Positions 32,458-40,178 of a DNA stretch of 64,000 nucleotides are shown here, piece after piece. The stretch lies in contig NZ_JABAIH010000003.1 in NCBI RefSeq assembly GCF_012641395.1, forward strand, positions 310,001-374,000, written 5' to 3'. Every line of letters begins with the position of its first letter. Position 1 is the stretch's first letter. The stretch is from Rhizobium sp. P32RR-XVIII. Its GTDB lineage: Bacteria > Pseudomonadota > Alphaproteobacteria > Rhizobiales > Rhizobiaceae. Under the pieces are notes generated by a model, which made no database searches, was not told the origin of the DNA, and saw only the letters and a list, made by a program, of their open reading frames with translations. A program made the translations under genes and the position numbers.

Positions 32458-34062
32458 TCACGCCTCGGCAGGCCGTATTTCGGCGAAGGCAGTTATGGGC
32501 CGGAAGCGTATCTTTGCATTGACCGGGATCTGTCCCGCGAGATCGAGATGGTATTCGGCGACCGTGCCGATCACCGGATAGCCGCCCGTCAGCGGATGGT
32601 CGGCGAGGAAGAGCACCGGCTGGCCGCTGTGCGGCACCTGGATCGCGCCGGTCGCCGTACCCTCGCTCGGCAGTTCCGCCTTGTCCTTGCGCTCCAGCGG
32701 CACATCGCCGGAAAGCCGGATTCCGACGCGGTTCGACTGCGGCGTCACCTGCCAGAGTTGCGCGGAAAGGTTCGCAATCCCGCCCTCGGTGAACCAGTCG
32801 CTGCGCGGACCCATGACAACATCGAGCGTCAGGGTATCGCCCGGTGCCGGATGCTCGAAGGCCGGGGCTTCGGTCACGGAAACCGCCTTAAGAGCTTTGG
32901 TCTGCGTGCCAACGGTCAGCACCGCACCGGCTGTCACCGCTTCGGGGCCAACGACCGCAAGCGTATCCGTGGAGGCGCTGCCCAGAACCGGCTTTACGGC
33001 AAAGCCACCGCGCACGGCGAGATAGCTGCGCATGCCCCTCTGCGGATGGCCACAGGTGACGATATCGCCCGGCTCCAGCGAGATCGGCTGATAGGTTTCA
33101 ATAGGAATGGTCTGGCCTGAGGCATCGCGTATCGTGACAGGACAGGGTGCGCCCGTAACAGCCACCACCGCGCGTCCCGAAATTTCGAACGAGAAACCGC
33201 CGAGCGCGATTTCGAGGCAGGGCGAATCGATCGGATTGCCGACGGCGCGATTGGCCGCCTTCAACGCGCCTTTGTCGAGCGCGCCGGAGGCCGAGACGCC
33301 CTGGCCGGTCTGACTGAAGCGTCCGAGATCCTGGAACAGCGCCGGCATCGGCGCGGCGAGAACCTTGAGCGTCAAGCCGTCCGAGGCGGAGCGACCCACC
33401 GGTTTGGTGATTTTTGAGCTCACGGCCGTCGGCGTCGTCGGGGCGTGTTTCTTCGCAAGATCGAAGAAGCGCACCCGATAGCCGGGCTGGAACAGCGCGG
33501 GCGGATCGCGCGAAAGGTCCCACATCTTTTCCGGCGTGGTGCCGATGATCTGCCAGCCGCCCGGGCTCGCCTGCGGATAGACGCCGCTGAAGGCGCCAGC
33601 CAAGGCAACCGAGCCCGCCGGGATCCTCGTGCGCGGGCTTTGGCGGCGTGGCACCTGGAGCGCCGGATCGCCGCCGACGAGATAGCCGAAGCCCGGCGCG
33701 AAACCGCAGAACGCCACAGTGAACTCGCTTTCCGTGTGGCGGCGGATGACGTCCTCGACCGACAGGCCAGTGAGGTTTGCCACGTCCTCAAGGTCCTCGC
33801 CGTCATAGCGGACGGGGATCTCGATCAGCTTGTCGGAGGGCGCAAGGCGGGCGGAAAGATCGCGCCTGCTGATCCTGCCTGCCAGCTTCTCCGCCGTCAG
33901 CTTTTCCGGCCGGAAGTGGATCATCAGCGTGCGGGCGGCTGGGATCATCTCCTCGATGCCTTCAACCGGTTCGGCCTTAAGTGAGGCAAAAAGCGCCAGC
34001 GTCTCGTCGAGATCGGCGAGTTCGACAAGCAGGGTTGTCAGGCTGACGGGCAGAAAACGCAT
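32458..34062 (-). CDS. 5-oxoprolinase subunits PxpB and PxpC fused (KipI-KipA, urea carboxylase CT-like)
   Basis: Translation probably starts at the ATG at 34062 (GAGG 5 nt upstream); a GTG at 34068 is possible. The first domain (about residues 1-215) is PxpB/KipI, with VAFCGFAPGFGYLVGG, PRTRIPAGSVALAG and PGGWQIIG. The second (about 228-534) is PxpC/KipA, with LFQDLGRFSQTGQGVSASGA and SPCLEIALGGF. Separate PxpB and PxpC act with PxpA in ATP-dependent ring opening of 5-oxoproline to glutamate. Fusion fixes a 1:1 ratio. The gene lies 23 bp after pxpA. The family is also homologous to the carboxyltransferase domain of urea carboxylase. Confidence 0.87.
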   Translation of the reverse strand: MRFLPVSLTTLLVELADLDETLALFASLKAEPVEGIEEMIPAARTLMIHFRPEKLTAEKLAGRISRRDLSARLAPSDKLIEIPVRYDGEDLEDVANLTGLSVEDVIRRHTESEFTVAFCGFAPGFGYLVGGDPALQVPRRQSPRTRIPAGSVALAGAFSGVYPQASPGGWQIIGTTPEKMWDLSRDPPALFQPGYRVRFFDLAKKHAPTTPTAVSSKITKPVGRSASDGLTLKVLAAPMPALFQDLGRFSQTGQGVSASGALDKGALKAANRAVGNPIDSPCLEIALGGFSFEISGRAVVAVTGAPCPVTIRDASGQTIPIETYQPISLEPGDIVTCGHPQRGMRSYLAVRGGFAVKPVLGSASTDTLAVVGPEAVTAGAVLTVGTQTKALKAVSVTEAPAFEHPAPGDTLTLDVVMGPRSDWFTEGGIANLSAQLWQVTPQSNRVGIRLSGDVPLERKDKAELPSEGTATGAIQVPHSGQPVLFLADHPLTGGYPVIGTVAEYHLDLAGQIPVNAKIRFRPITAFAEIRPAEA

Positions 34063-34085
34063 CGTCACCTCAGCCGTGGCCTTGA

Positions 34086-34850
34086 TCAGGCGGAAAGAAA
34101 GGAGCGGACGGTGATGCCGTCGGCCTCGAAGGAGCGGCGGATTTCCCGGGCGATGGCGACTGCGCTGGGGTTGTCGCCATGCACGCAGATCGACTGAGCG
34201 TCGATCTTGATCGTGGTGCCGTCGATCGCTTCCAGCGTACCCTCGTGAGCGAGCTGCAGCATGCGGCGTGCGATGAGCTGAGTATCGTGCAGCACGGCGC
34301 CCGGCTCGCGGCGCGAGAGAAGCTGACCGTCCGGGGTGTAGGCGCGGTCTGCAAAGGCCTCTGCGACGACCGTGAGACCAGCCTCGCGGGCAAGGTTGAG
34401 GATCGGCGCGTTGGCGAGCCCCATCAGCACCAGCGACGGGTCGACGGCCTTGATGGCGTCGATCACCGCCTGTCCCTGTTTCGGGTCATAGGCGATGCGG
34501 TTGTAGAGGGCGCCGTGCGGTTTGACATAGCCGACCGCCACCCCGGCGGCGGCGGCAATGCCCTTCAAGGCGCCGATCTGGTAGATGACATCGGCGATCA
34601 GTTCAGCGCTGGTGACATCCATGTCGCGGCGGCCGAAGCCGACGCGATCGGGATAGGAGACGTGCGCCCCGACCGAAACGCCCTTTTCAGCCGCGGCCCG
34701 TACGGTCTTCAGGATGCCTATCGGGTCGCCGGCATGAAAACCGCAGGCAACGTTGGCGCTGGAGACAATCGAAAGCATCGCCTGATCGTCGCCCATGGTC
34801 CAGGCGCTGTAGCTTTCTCCGAGATCACTGTTCAGATCGATGGCGGTCAT
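34086..34850 (-). CDS. pxpA: 5-oxoprolinase subunit PxpA (LamB/YcsF family)
   Basis: The 254-residue protein matches the LamB/YcsF family. It starts [17 protein letters not shown] and shows [35 protein letters not shown] and [11 protein letters not shown], all family hallmarks with conserved His/Asp residues of the barrel. It is the PxpA component that, with PxpB and PxpC, hydrolyses 5-oxoproline to glutamate using ATP. It opens the minus-strand operon pxpA, pxpBC, biotin carboxylase. Transport of the substrate may come from the convergent TRAP operon, though the two are on different transcripts. Confidence 0.9.
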   Translation of the reverse strand: MTAIDLNSDLGESYSAWTMGDDQAMLSIVSSANVACGFHAGDPIGILKTVRAAAEKGVSVGAHVSYPDRVGFGRRDMDVTSAELIADVIYQIGALKGIAAAAGVAVGYVKPHGALYNRIAYDPKQGQAVIDAIKAVDPSLVLMGLANAPILNLAREAGLTVVAEAFADRAYTPDGQLLSRREPGAVLHDTQLIARRMLQLAHEGTLEAIDGTTIKIDAQSICVHGDNPSAVAIAREIRRSFEADGITVRSFLSA

Positions 34851-34976
34851 ATTTGGTCTCCTTAGCGGACAGTCGAAGGCAAAGATAGGGCCGATCGGGT
34901 TGTCGCCGCACGCGGCCTAACCGGGCCAGCGTCGGTGCAGCGTTGGTCTCAATCCGCGAGGATTCTGCGTTTTGGC

Positions 34977-35192
34977 CTAAGCTCCCAGCATCGCATCGAT
35001 CTGAGCGATCAGCGCCGTGTAGGTTTCGATATTCCGGCGGTACTCCGCCTTGATACGCTCAGTGATATTTGCAAGTGGCCCGTTCCCTTCCGCTTGGAAG
35101 TGCTGGATCTCCTTCTCATCCATCGTCTTCAGATGGTCCTCATGTTCCTTGATCTTCTGTTCGTACTCGGATCGCAGATCTTCTAAGTCCAT
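34977..35192 (-). CDS. Small charged coiled-coil protein, 71 residues
   Basis: The ATG at 35192 follows GGAGGATGAC, a good ribosome-binding site. The product is highly charged and helical (LRSEYEQKIKEHEDHLKTMD; ERIKAEYRRNIETYTALIAQ), consistent with a short coiled coil. It has no signal or membrane helix. It lies alone between the pxp operon and the penicillin-binding protein. The family is not recognised. Confidence 0.6.
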   Translation of the reverse strand: MDLEDLRSEYEQKIKEHEDHLKTMDEKEIQHFQAEGNGPLANITERIKAEYRRNIETYTALIAQIDAMLGA

Positions 35193-35550
35193 GTCATCCT
35201 CCTACGTTAACCCATCCCAGTCATGGAGACGCGCCGCACGTTCACGTTTTCCTTTGGCAGAAAGCTTACTGAAAGCTGAGCTTGATAACAATGCGGACGC
35301 ATGGCGGAGGAGACACGAGCCCGTGCTTTATTGGCGATGCTTCAGACCAATTCGGCGTGGTGGTTGAGAGTTGCAGTTCTGGACTCCTCTCGGGGAGGGC
35401 CGAAACAAACCCTCCCATTTTTCTAGGGCTCCGGGCTTCCCGCCAAAATGTGCAGTCCTAGTTGATGGCGTGGTGACCTAATCTTCGGTAAGAAGTCCTG
35501 CATATTACCGAATTGGAAAAAGATGAGCCCTCCGCAGGGATCACAAACCG
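35193..35550. other. Gene-free stretch with a possible small RNA
   Basis: These 358 bp contain no plausible protein gene but end in a clear plus-strand intrinsic terminator at 35393-35422. Because no plus-strand gene lies upstream within this stretch, a short transcript from roughly 35200-35422 is possible. Upstream of the terminator, CCTC/GAGG could form an alternative hairpin that uses part of the terminator stem. The remaining 128 bp lead into the penicillin-binding protein gene. Confidence 0.4.
35393..35422 (+). terminator. Intrinsic terminator without an upstream gene
   Basis: GGGAGGG/CCCTCCC (35393-35399 with 35410-35416) and a 10-nt loop are followed by ATTTTT. This is a standard Rho-independent terminator on the plus strand. 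Confidence 0.7.
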
Positions 35551-37791
35551 GTGGAATCTGTGACCACGGACGCAACGCCGACAGACAACGACACAGCCAT
35601 CAAGACAGAGTCTGGTCCAGCTGCCGATGCAACGCCCGGAAACGACGCGACCGAGCCGTTGCCCTCACCTTTTGAGCGCAGCAGGCGCGCGGTTCGGGAA
35701 CTTGCGCATGCATTGCGCCATGACATCGGCTTGACGTCTCGTCGCGGTGCCAGACGGTTCCTCACTGCGGCCAAGACGCTCAGGGAAAGAGCGGGTAACG
35801 TCGATGTCCCAGAAGCAAGAGCCAGATTCATAGCCGCTTCACGCTCCGTCGCCTCTCGGTCAAGGAGGATGTTCACGTGCATGATCGCTGCCCGGCCGCG
35901 GCTTCGCTCCTGGAAGGGTCTGTTGGCCCTGGGTTCGCTGGGCTGCATCCTCCTGATCTGGGCATTGAAGGATGTGCCCTGGCGGGAGATCGCGGACGGC
36001 TCCTTGAAGCCCACGATCTTTCTTGAAACGGCCGACGGCCAGCCGCTCGTCCGGCAGGGGAGGTTCCAAGGCCGCTATGCGCGCTATGAAGAATTTCCTC
36101 CGCACCTGATCGATGCCGTGCTCTCGATCGAGGACCGGCGGTTCCCGGATCATTACGGAATAGACCTCAGGGGCATCTCACGCGCCATGCTCCGTAACCT
36201 GCAGGCTGGCGAAATCGTCGAGGGCGGCAGCACCATCACGCAACAGCTTATCAAGATCCTCTATCTCGAAAGCGACCGGACGCTGAAGCGCAAGATCCAG
36301 GAAGTGGTCGTCGCCTTCTGGTTGGAATGGAAGCTCGGCAAGCGGGAGATTCTGACACGCTATCTGAACTCGGTCTATCTTGGCGCTGGCGCCACCGGCA
36401 TGCCGGCGGCAGCGCGGATCTATTTCGACAAGGATATTGGTGCGCTCGACATTCGCGAGTCAGCGATGCTCGCCGGCCTTCTGCAAGCGCCAAGCCAGCT
36501 GAACCCGATCGACAATTTCGAGGGCGCTCGGCGGCGAACCGCGACCGTGCTCGACGCCATGGTTGCAAACGGCAAGCTCAAGTTGAGCGAGGCCGCTGCT
36601 GCGAAAGCCGAATTCACTGCATTGCACCTGACCCCGCCGGCGCCACGTCTGGGCAGCTGGTTCGCCGATTGGATATCGAGCCAGGCCGGCGAGATCGCGG
36701 GTTCTTCGGTCAGTTCGGTGACGGTACGCACCACTTTGGTGCCGCGTCTCCAGCGCGCCGCAGAAGAGGTGATCAAGCGGGCGCTCGATGAAGACGGAAA
36801 AGCGCTCGGCGCGTCGCAAGCGGCATTGGTGGCCATGACGCCCGACGGCGCGGTTGTCGCAATGGTCGGAGGGCGCGATTATAAGGCGAGCCAGTTCAAC
36901 CGGGCTGTCGCGGCAATGCGCCAGCCAGGCTCCACCTTCAAGCTGTTCGTCTACTATGCTGCCTTGAAGCAGGGCATCAGCCTGAGCGATCGCGTCTACG
37001 ACAGGCCGATCAAGGTCGATGGCTGGGCCCCGGAGAATTCTGGAGGTCGCTACCGCGGCGTGGTCACCGTTGCCGAAGCTTTTGCCCGCTCGCTCAACGC
37101 CGCGACCGTCGTGCTGGCGCAGCATGTGGGAATGGAGAATGTCGCTGCGGCAGCCAAGGAGCTGGGAATCGACGCGCCTCTCAACCCGGTGCCGGCCCTC
37201 GCGCTCGGGGCGTCGGAGGTCAGCTTGCTCGACCTGACGGGCGCCTACGCGTCCGTTCGCTGGGGGACCGCACCCGTGGAGCCATGGGGCGTGATCGACT
37301 TTCAAGCTGCGACGGAGCCCCAGGCCTTCCGGGTGGGTCCGCAGGTGACGCCGTCAGTCGATCTTTCCGCCTATCGAGATGACCTCTCTACGCTTCTTCA
37401 GCTAGTGGTGGAGCGAGGGACCGGACGAGAGGCTTCACCGGGTTTCTTTGCTGCGGGGAAGACGGGCACCAGCCAGAATAATCGCGATGCCTGGTTTGTT
37501 GGCTTTACCGATTCATTGGTCGCGGGCGTCTGGGTCGGCAATGATGACGATACGCCGATGAAAGGGGTAACAGGTGGCGCCTTGCCTGCTCGGATATGGC
37601 GCGAATTCATGCAGGCCGCCATGGCCAGCCCCTCTACGCCCGATGGCTCCGGGGCGGAGATATTGACGAGCGAACAGCAACCCGCTGCTTCGTGCAATAT
37701 TCGCGCCTGCTCGCGAAGCTATCGCTCCTTCCGAGCCTCGGATTGTACGTACCAGCCCTATCGCGGCGAGCGGCGTCTCTGCGAAAAATAA
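35551..37791 (+). CDS. Class A penicillin-binding protein (transglycosylase/transpeptidase)
   Basis: The 746-residue protein starts at GTG 35551. A basic cytoplasmic N-terminus of about 120 residues precedes one membrane helix (about 122-139). The GT51 transglycosylase domain shows catalytic Glu194 in SIEDRRFPDHYG and EGGSTITQQLIK. The transpeptidase domain has Ser461 and Lys464 in GSTFKLF, SLN at 514-516 and KTGT at 637-640. It polymerises and cross-links peptidoglycan in the periplasm. The last 35 residues are Cys-rich (CNIRACSRSYRSFRASDC, then YRGERRLCEK), similar to the BA14K-type C-terminal motif of alphaproteobacterial envelope proteins. It appears to be a single-gene unit. Confidence 0.9.
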   Translation: MESVTTDATPTDNDTAIKTESGPAADATPGNDATEPLPSPFERSRRAVRELAHALRHDIGLTSRRGARRFLTAAKTLRERAGNVDVPEARARFIAASRSVASRSRRMFTCMIAARPRLRSWKGLLALGSLGCILLIWALKDVPWREIADGSLKPTIFLETADGQPLVRQGRFQGRYARYEEFPPHLIDAVLSIEDRRFPDHYGIDLRGISRAMLRNLQAGEIVEGGSTITQQLIKILYLESDRTLKRKIQEVVVAFWLEWKLGKREILTRYLNSVYLGAGATGMPAAARIYFDKDIGALDIRESAMLAGLLQAPSQLNPIDNFEGARRRTATVLDAMVANGKLKLSEAAAAKAEFTALHLTPPAPRLGSWFADWISSQAGEIAGSSVSSVTVRTTLVPRLQRAAEEVIKRALDEDGKALGASQAALVAMTPDGAVVAMVGGRDYKASQFNRAVAAMRQPGSTFKLFVYYAALKQGISLSDRVYDRPIKVDGWAPENSGGRYRGVVTVAEAFARSLNAATVVLAQHVGMENVAAAAKELGIDAPLNPVPALALGASEVSLLDLTGAYASVRWGTAPVEPWGVIDFQAATEPQAFRVGPQVTPSVDLSAYRDDLSTLLQLVVERGTGREASPGFFAAGKTGTSQNNRDAWFVGFTDSLVAGVWVGNDDDTPMKGVTGGALPARIWREFMQAAMASPSTPDGSGAEILTSEQQPAASCNIRACSRSYRSFRASDCTYQPYRGERRLCEK

Positions 37792-37816
37792 TGGTCCGGC
37801 TCCCCGCTCTTCCTGC

Positions 37817-38878
37817 TTAAGCGTAGATATCCTTGATCGCGTCCAGGGGGCCTTTCAGCGCCGTGCGCGGATGGACCAACTCCGGCTGGATGAGGTGAAT
37901 TTTGTTCGTGGGGCGATGCTCGGCGATAAGCTCGAATGCTTTCTCGAGCATGCTCTCGATGTTCTGCCTGATCATGATGACGGGGAAGGGCAGGAATGAG
38001 CCGAAGGGATCATAGTCGTAGCAGCCGACGACGATGTCGGCGAAGGTCTCGTGGGGATGTTGGGCCATGAAGCGGAGCAGGCCCTCGAAGTTGATCGACG
38101 AGTTGATGAAGAGCCCGCGCGGCAACTTTCCTTGGCGCTCGTAGAAGGTCTCGAAGGCTCGCTGCGTCATCGCCGGCGAATAGCCGGTCGGCTGAATGCA
38201 GGCGTCGCTATCGCCTCCCAGCAAAGCTGATTTGACATCGCGAAAGCCTCTTATGCGTTCCCGGCTGGCATGATCGTTGCGTCCGCCAAACAGGAATAGC
38301 TCCTCGGGTTTCAGAGGGCGGGTGGCATCGAAACGCCGGATGATCGCCTCAGTCAGCATCCGGGCGCCCTCGTAGTTGTCGCTGATGACAGATGGCGCCT
38401 TGGTTCCGGGCAGGTCGATGTTGATGTGGCGGATGCCGGCGGCTTCGCAGAGGGTGTGAACGCTATCGGGATCGGTCGCACCGGTGATGAACAGCTCGTC
38501 GATCGAATAGGAGATCAGCGTTTCGACCGTCGCAAGTTCCTCCTTCGGATCGCGTGAGGCGCTGACGACGATGGGACATTTGCCGCGGCTGCGCACCTGG
38601 GCCTCGAAGGTCTGCGCCATGGATGAGAAGTAGCGGTTGTCGTACACAGGCAGAAGCAGCCCAACGAGGCCGGAGCGCGAATGGCGCAGACCACGGGCCT
38701 GCAGGTTTGCCGTATATTGGTGCTGTTCGGCCAGGTTTTGAATGAGTGCGGCCGTGCTTTCCGCGATCCGTCGTTTGCGCCAGGTGCCGTTCAGCACGGC
38801 GCTGACCGTCGAGGCCGAGCAACCGGACAGGACCGAGAGATCATAGATCGTAGCCTTCTTTTTGCCCTGCTGCTTCAT
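37817..38878 (-). CDS. LacI-family transcriptional regulator
   Basis: The 353-residue protein has a LacI headpiece at residues 9-30 (ATIYDLSVLSGCSASTVSAV), with a hinge region rich in basic residues. A type I periplasmic-binding-like sensor domain follows (GLVGLLLPVYDNRYFSSMAQ, then DELFITGATDP). It is divergent from the sugar operon at 39118-46741, and a 22-bp palindrome lies between them. It most likely represses that operon until a sugar or sugar phosphate binds. The inducer is unknown. Confidence 0.9.
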   Translation of the reverse strand: MKQQGKKKATIYDLSVLSGCSASTVSAVLNGTWRKRRIAESTAALIQNLAEQHQYTANLQARGLRHSRSGLVGLLLPVYDNRYFSSMAQTFEAQVRSRGKCPIVVSASRDPKEELATVETLISYSIDELFITGATDPDSVHTLCEAAGIRHINIDLPGTKAPSVISDNYEGARMLTEAIIRRFDATRPLKPEELFLFGGRNDHASRERIRGFRDVKSALLGGDSDACIQPTGYSPAMTQRAFETFYERQGKLPRGLFINSSINFEGLLRFMAQHPHETFADIVVGCYDYDPFGSFLPFPVIMIRQNIESMLEKAFELIAEHRPTNKIHLIQPELVHPRTALKGPLDAIKDIYA

Positions 38879-38946
38879 GCCGTCCTCCCGACATCTCCTC
38901 TATTGCCAATTTCCCCTTGACCAAAGCTTGAATTCAAATGATATTA

Positions 38947-38968
38947 CTTGCACCATCGATTGTGCAAG
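38947..38968. promoter_or_regulatory. Palindromic operator between LacI gene and ketose operon
   Basis: CTTGCACCATCGATTGTGCAAG is a 22-bp palindrome with one mismatched pair, centred on ATCGAT. A related degenerate copy, CTTGTGCCATCGAGG, occurs at 38981-38995, with its centre 34 bp further on. The spacing would allow two repressor dimers on the same face. The adjacent divergent LacI protein is the natural candidate. Confidence 0.6.
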
Positions 38969-39117
38969 AAGGAAATGCCACTTGTGCCATCGAGGTCCGC
39001 TTGAGGAGGCGGCGAATTGGAGGACATGATTTTCCGCATAGATCGGAACTGAAACTTGGCACGCCAATTGGCGGCCGAAGGCGTGTTCCTGCGCGGAACG
39101 TTCGGAGGAGGAGAAGC

Positions 39118-40095
39118 ATGAAAAAGCTTATGATTGCAGCGCTTGCTGCAGCGTTGTCGCTTGGAGCTTCGTTCGCTGCGCAGGCCGCCGACAAGGTTGG
39201 CGTGGTCGTCAAGATCGGTGGCATTCCGTGGTTCAATGCCATGGAGGCCGGGATCAAGGAGCAGGGGACCAAGCTCGGTCTCGATGCGTTCATGGTGGGT
39301 CCGACGAGTGCCGACCCGGCGCTTCAGGTGCGCGCCATCGAGGATCTGATCGCCCAGCAGGTCAAAGTGATCGGCGTCGTTCCGAACGATGCCAAGGTGC
39401 TTGAACCCGTTCTGGCCAAAGCCAAGGCGGCGGGCATCATCGTCATCACCCATGAATCTCCCGGCCAGAAAGGCGCCGACTGGAATTTCGAACTGGCCTC
39501 ATCGAAAGGTTTCGGCGAAGCTCATGCCAAGCTTCTGGCTGAGAAGATGGGTGGCAAGGGCGAATATGCCGTGTTCGTCGGCTCGCTCACAGTTCCGCTG
39601 CACAATGCCTGGGCCGATGCGGCGGTCGCGTACATCAAGGCAAATTATCCCGATATGAAGCTCGTCGGCGAACGGTACGGCGTGGCTGAAGATGTCGACA
39701 AGAGCCGCTCGACGGCGCTCGATCTCATCTCGGCTCATCCGGACCTCAAGGGCTTTCTCGCTTTCGGCAGCCAAGGCCCGATCGGTGCCGGCCGCGCCAT
39801 CGAGGAGCGGCGCAAGACTGGAGAAATCTTCGTTCTCGGGCCCTTCTCGCCCGGCCAGGGCCAGAAGCTGATCAAGGCGGATGCGATTTCCGGCGGATTC
39901 ATGTGGAATCCGAAGCAGGCCGGCGAAGTCTTCGTGACGCTGGCCGATCGCCTGATCAAGGGCGAGAGTGTCAAGGAAGGCGACGACATTCCCGGTCTTG
40001 GCGTGATCAAGCCGGTCGGCAACGATATCATCGTCGATCAACTCTTGCCGATCAACAAGGACACGGTGGACGAACTCGCGGGCATGGGCCTGTAA
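39118..40095 (+). CDS. Sugar ABC transporter substrate-binding protein, RbsB/LsrB type
   Basis: The protein has 325 residues from the ATG at 39118, preceded by GGAGGAGGAG; upstream in-frame starts lack such a site. The signal peptide is residues 1-23 (LGASFAAQAA before DKVGVV). The mature part is a type I sugar-binding protein with GGIPWFNAMEAGIKEQG and the pattern GVVPNDAKVLEPVLAKAKAA. It captures a monosaccharide-like ligand for the ATPase and two permeases that follow. It resembles autoinducer-2/rhamnose-type binders by overall pattern only; the ligand is unassigned. An extended hairpin lies in the 83-bp gap to the ATPase gene. Confidence 0.88.
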   Translation: MKKLMIAALAAALSLGASFAAQAADKVGVVVKIGGIPWFNAMEAGIKEQGTKLGLDAFMVGPTSADPALQVRAIEDLIAQQVKVIGVVPNDAKVLEPVLAKAKAAGIIVITHESPGQKGADWNFELASSKGFGEAHAKLLAEKMGGKGEYAVFVGSLTVPLHNAWADAAVAYIKANYPDMKLVGERYGVAEDVDKSRSTALDLISAHPDLKGFLAFGSQGPIGAGRAIEERRKTGEIFVLGPFSPGQGQKLIKADAISGGFMWNPKQAGEVFVTLADRLIKGESVKEGDDIPGLGVIKPVGNDIIVDQLLPINKDTVDELAGMGL

Positions 40096-40115
40096 CGTTC
40101 CCCGAACGCATTCCT

Positions 40116-40159
40116 CCCGGGCTGCCGGGCTGGCTTCGGCTGGCTCGGTGGTGCCCGGG
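40116..40159 (+). other. Hairpin after the binding-protein gene of the ketose operon
   Basis: CCCGGGC (40116-40122) can pair with GCCCGGG (40153-40159), enclosing 30 nt that can fold further through GGCTGGC and GGCTCGG-type pairing. It lies 20 bp after the stop codon, inside the operon. Confidence 0.45.
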
Positions 40160-40178
40160 AATTCTTCGGATCGAAACG

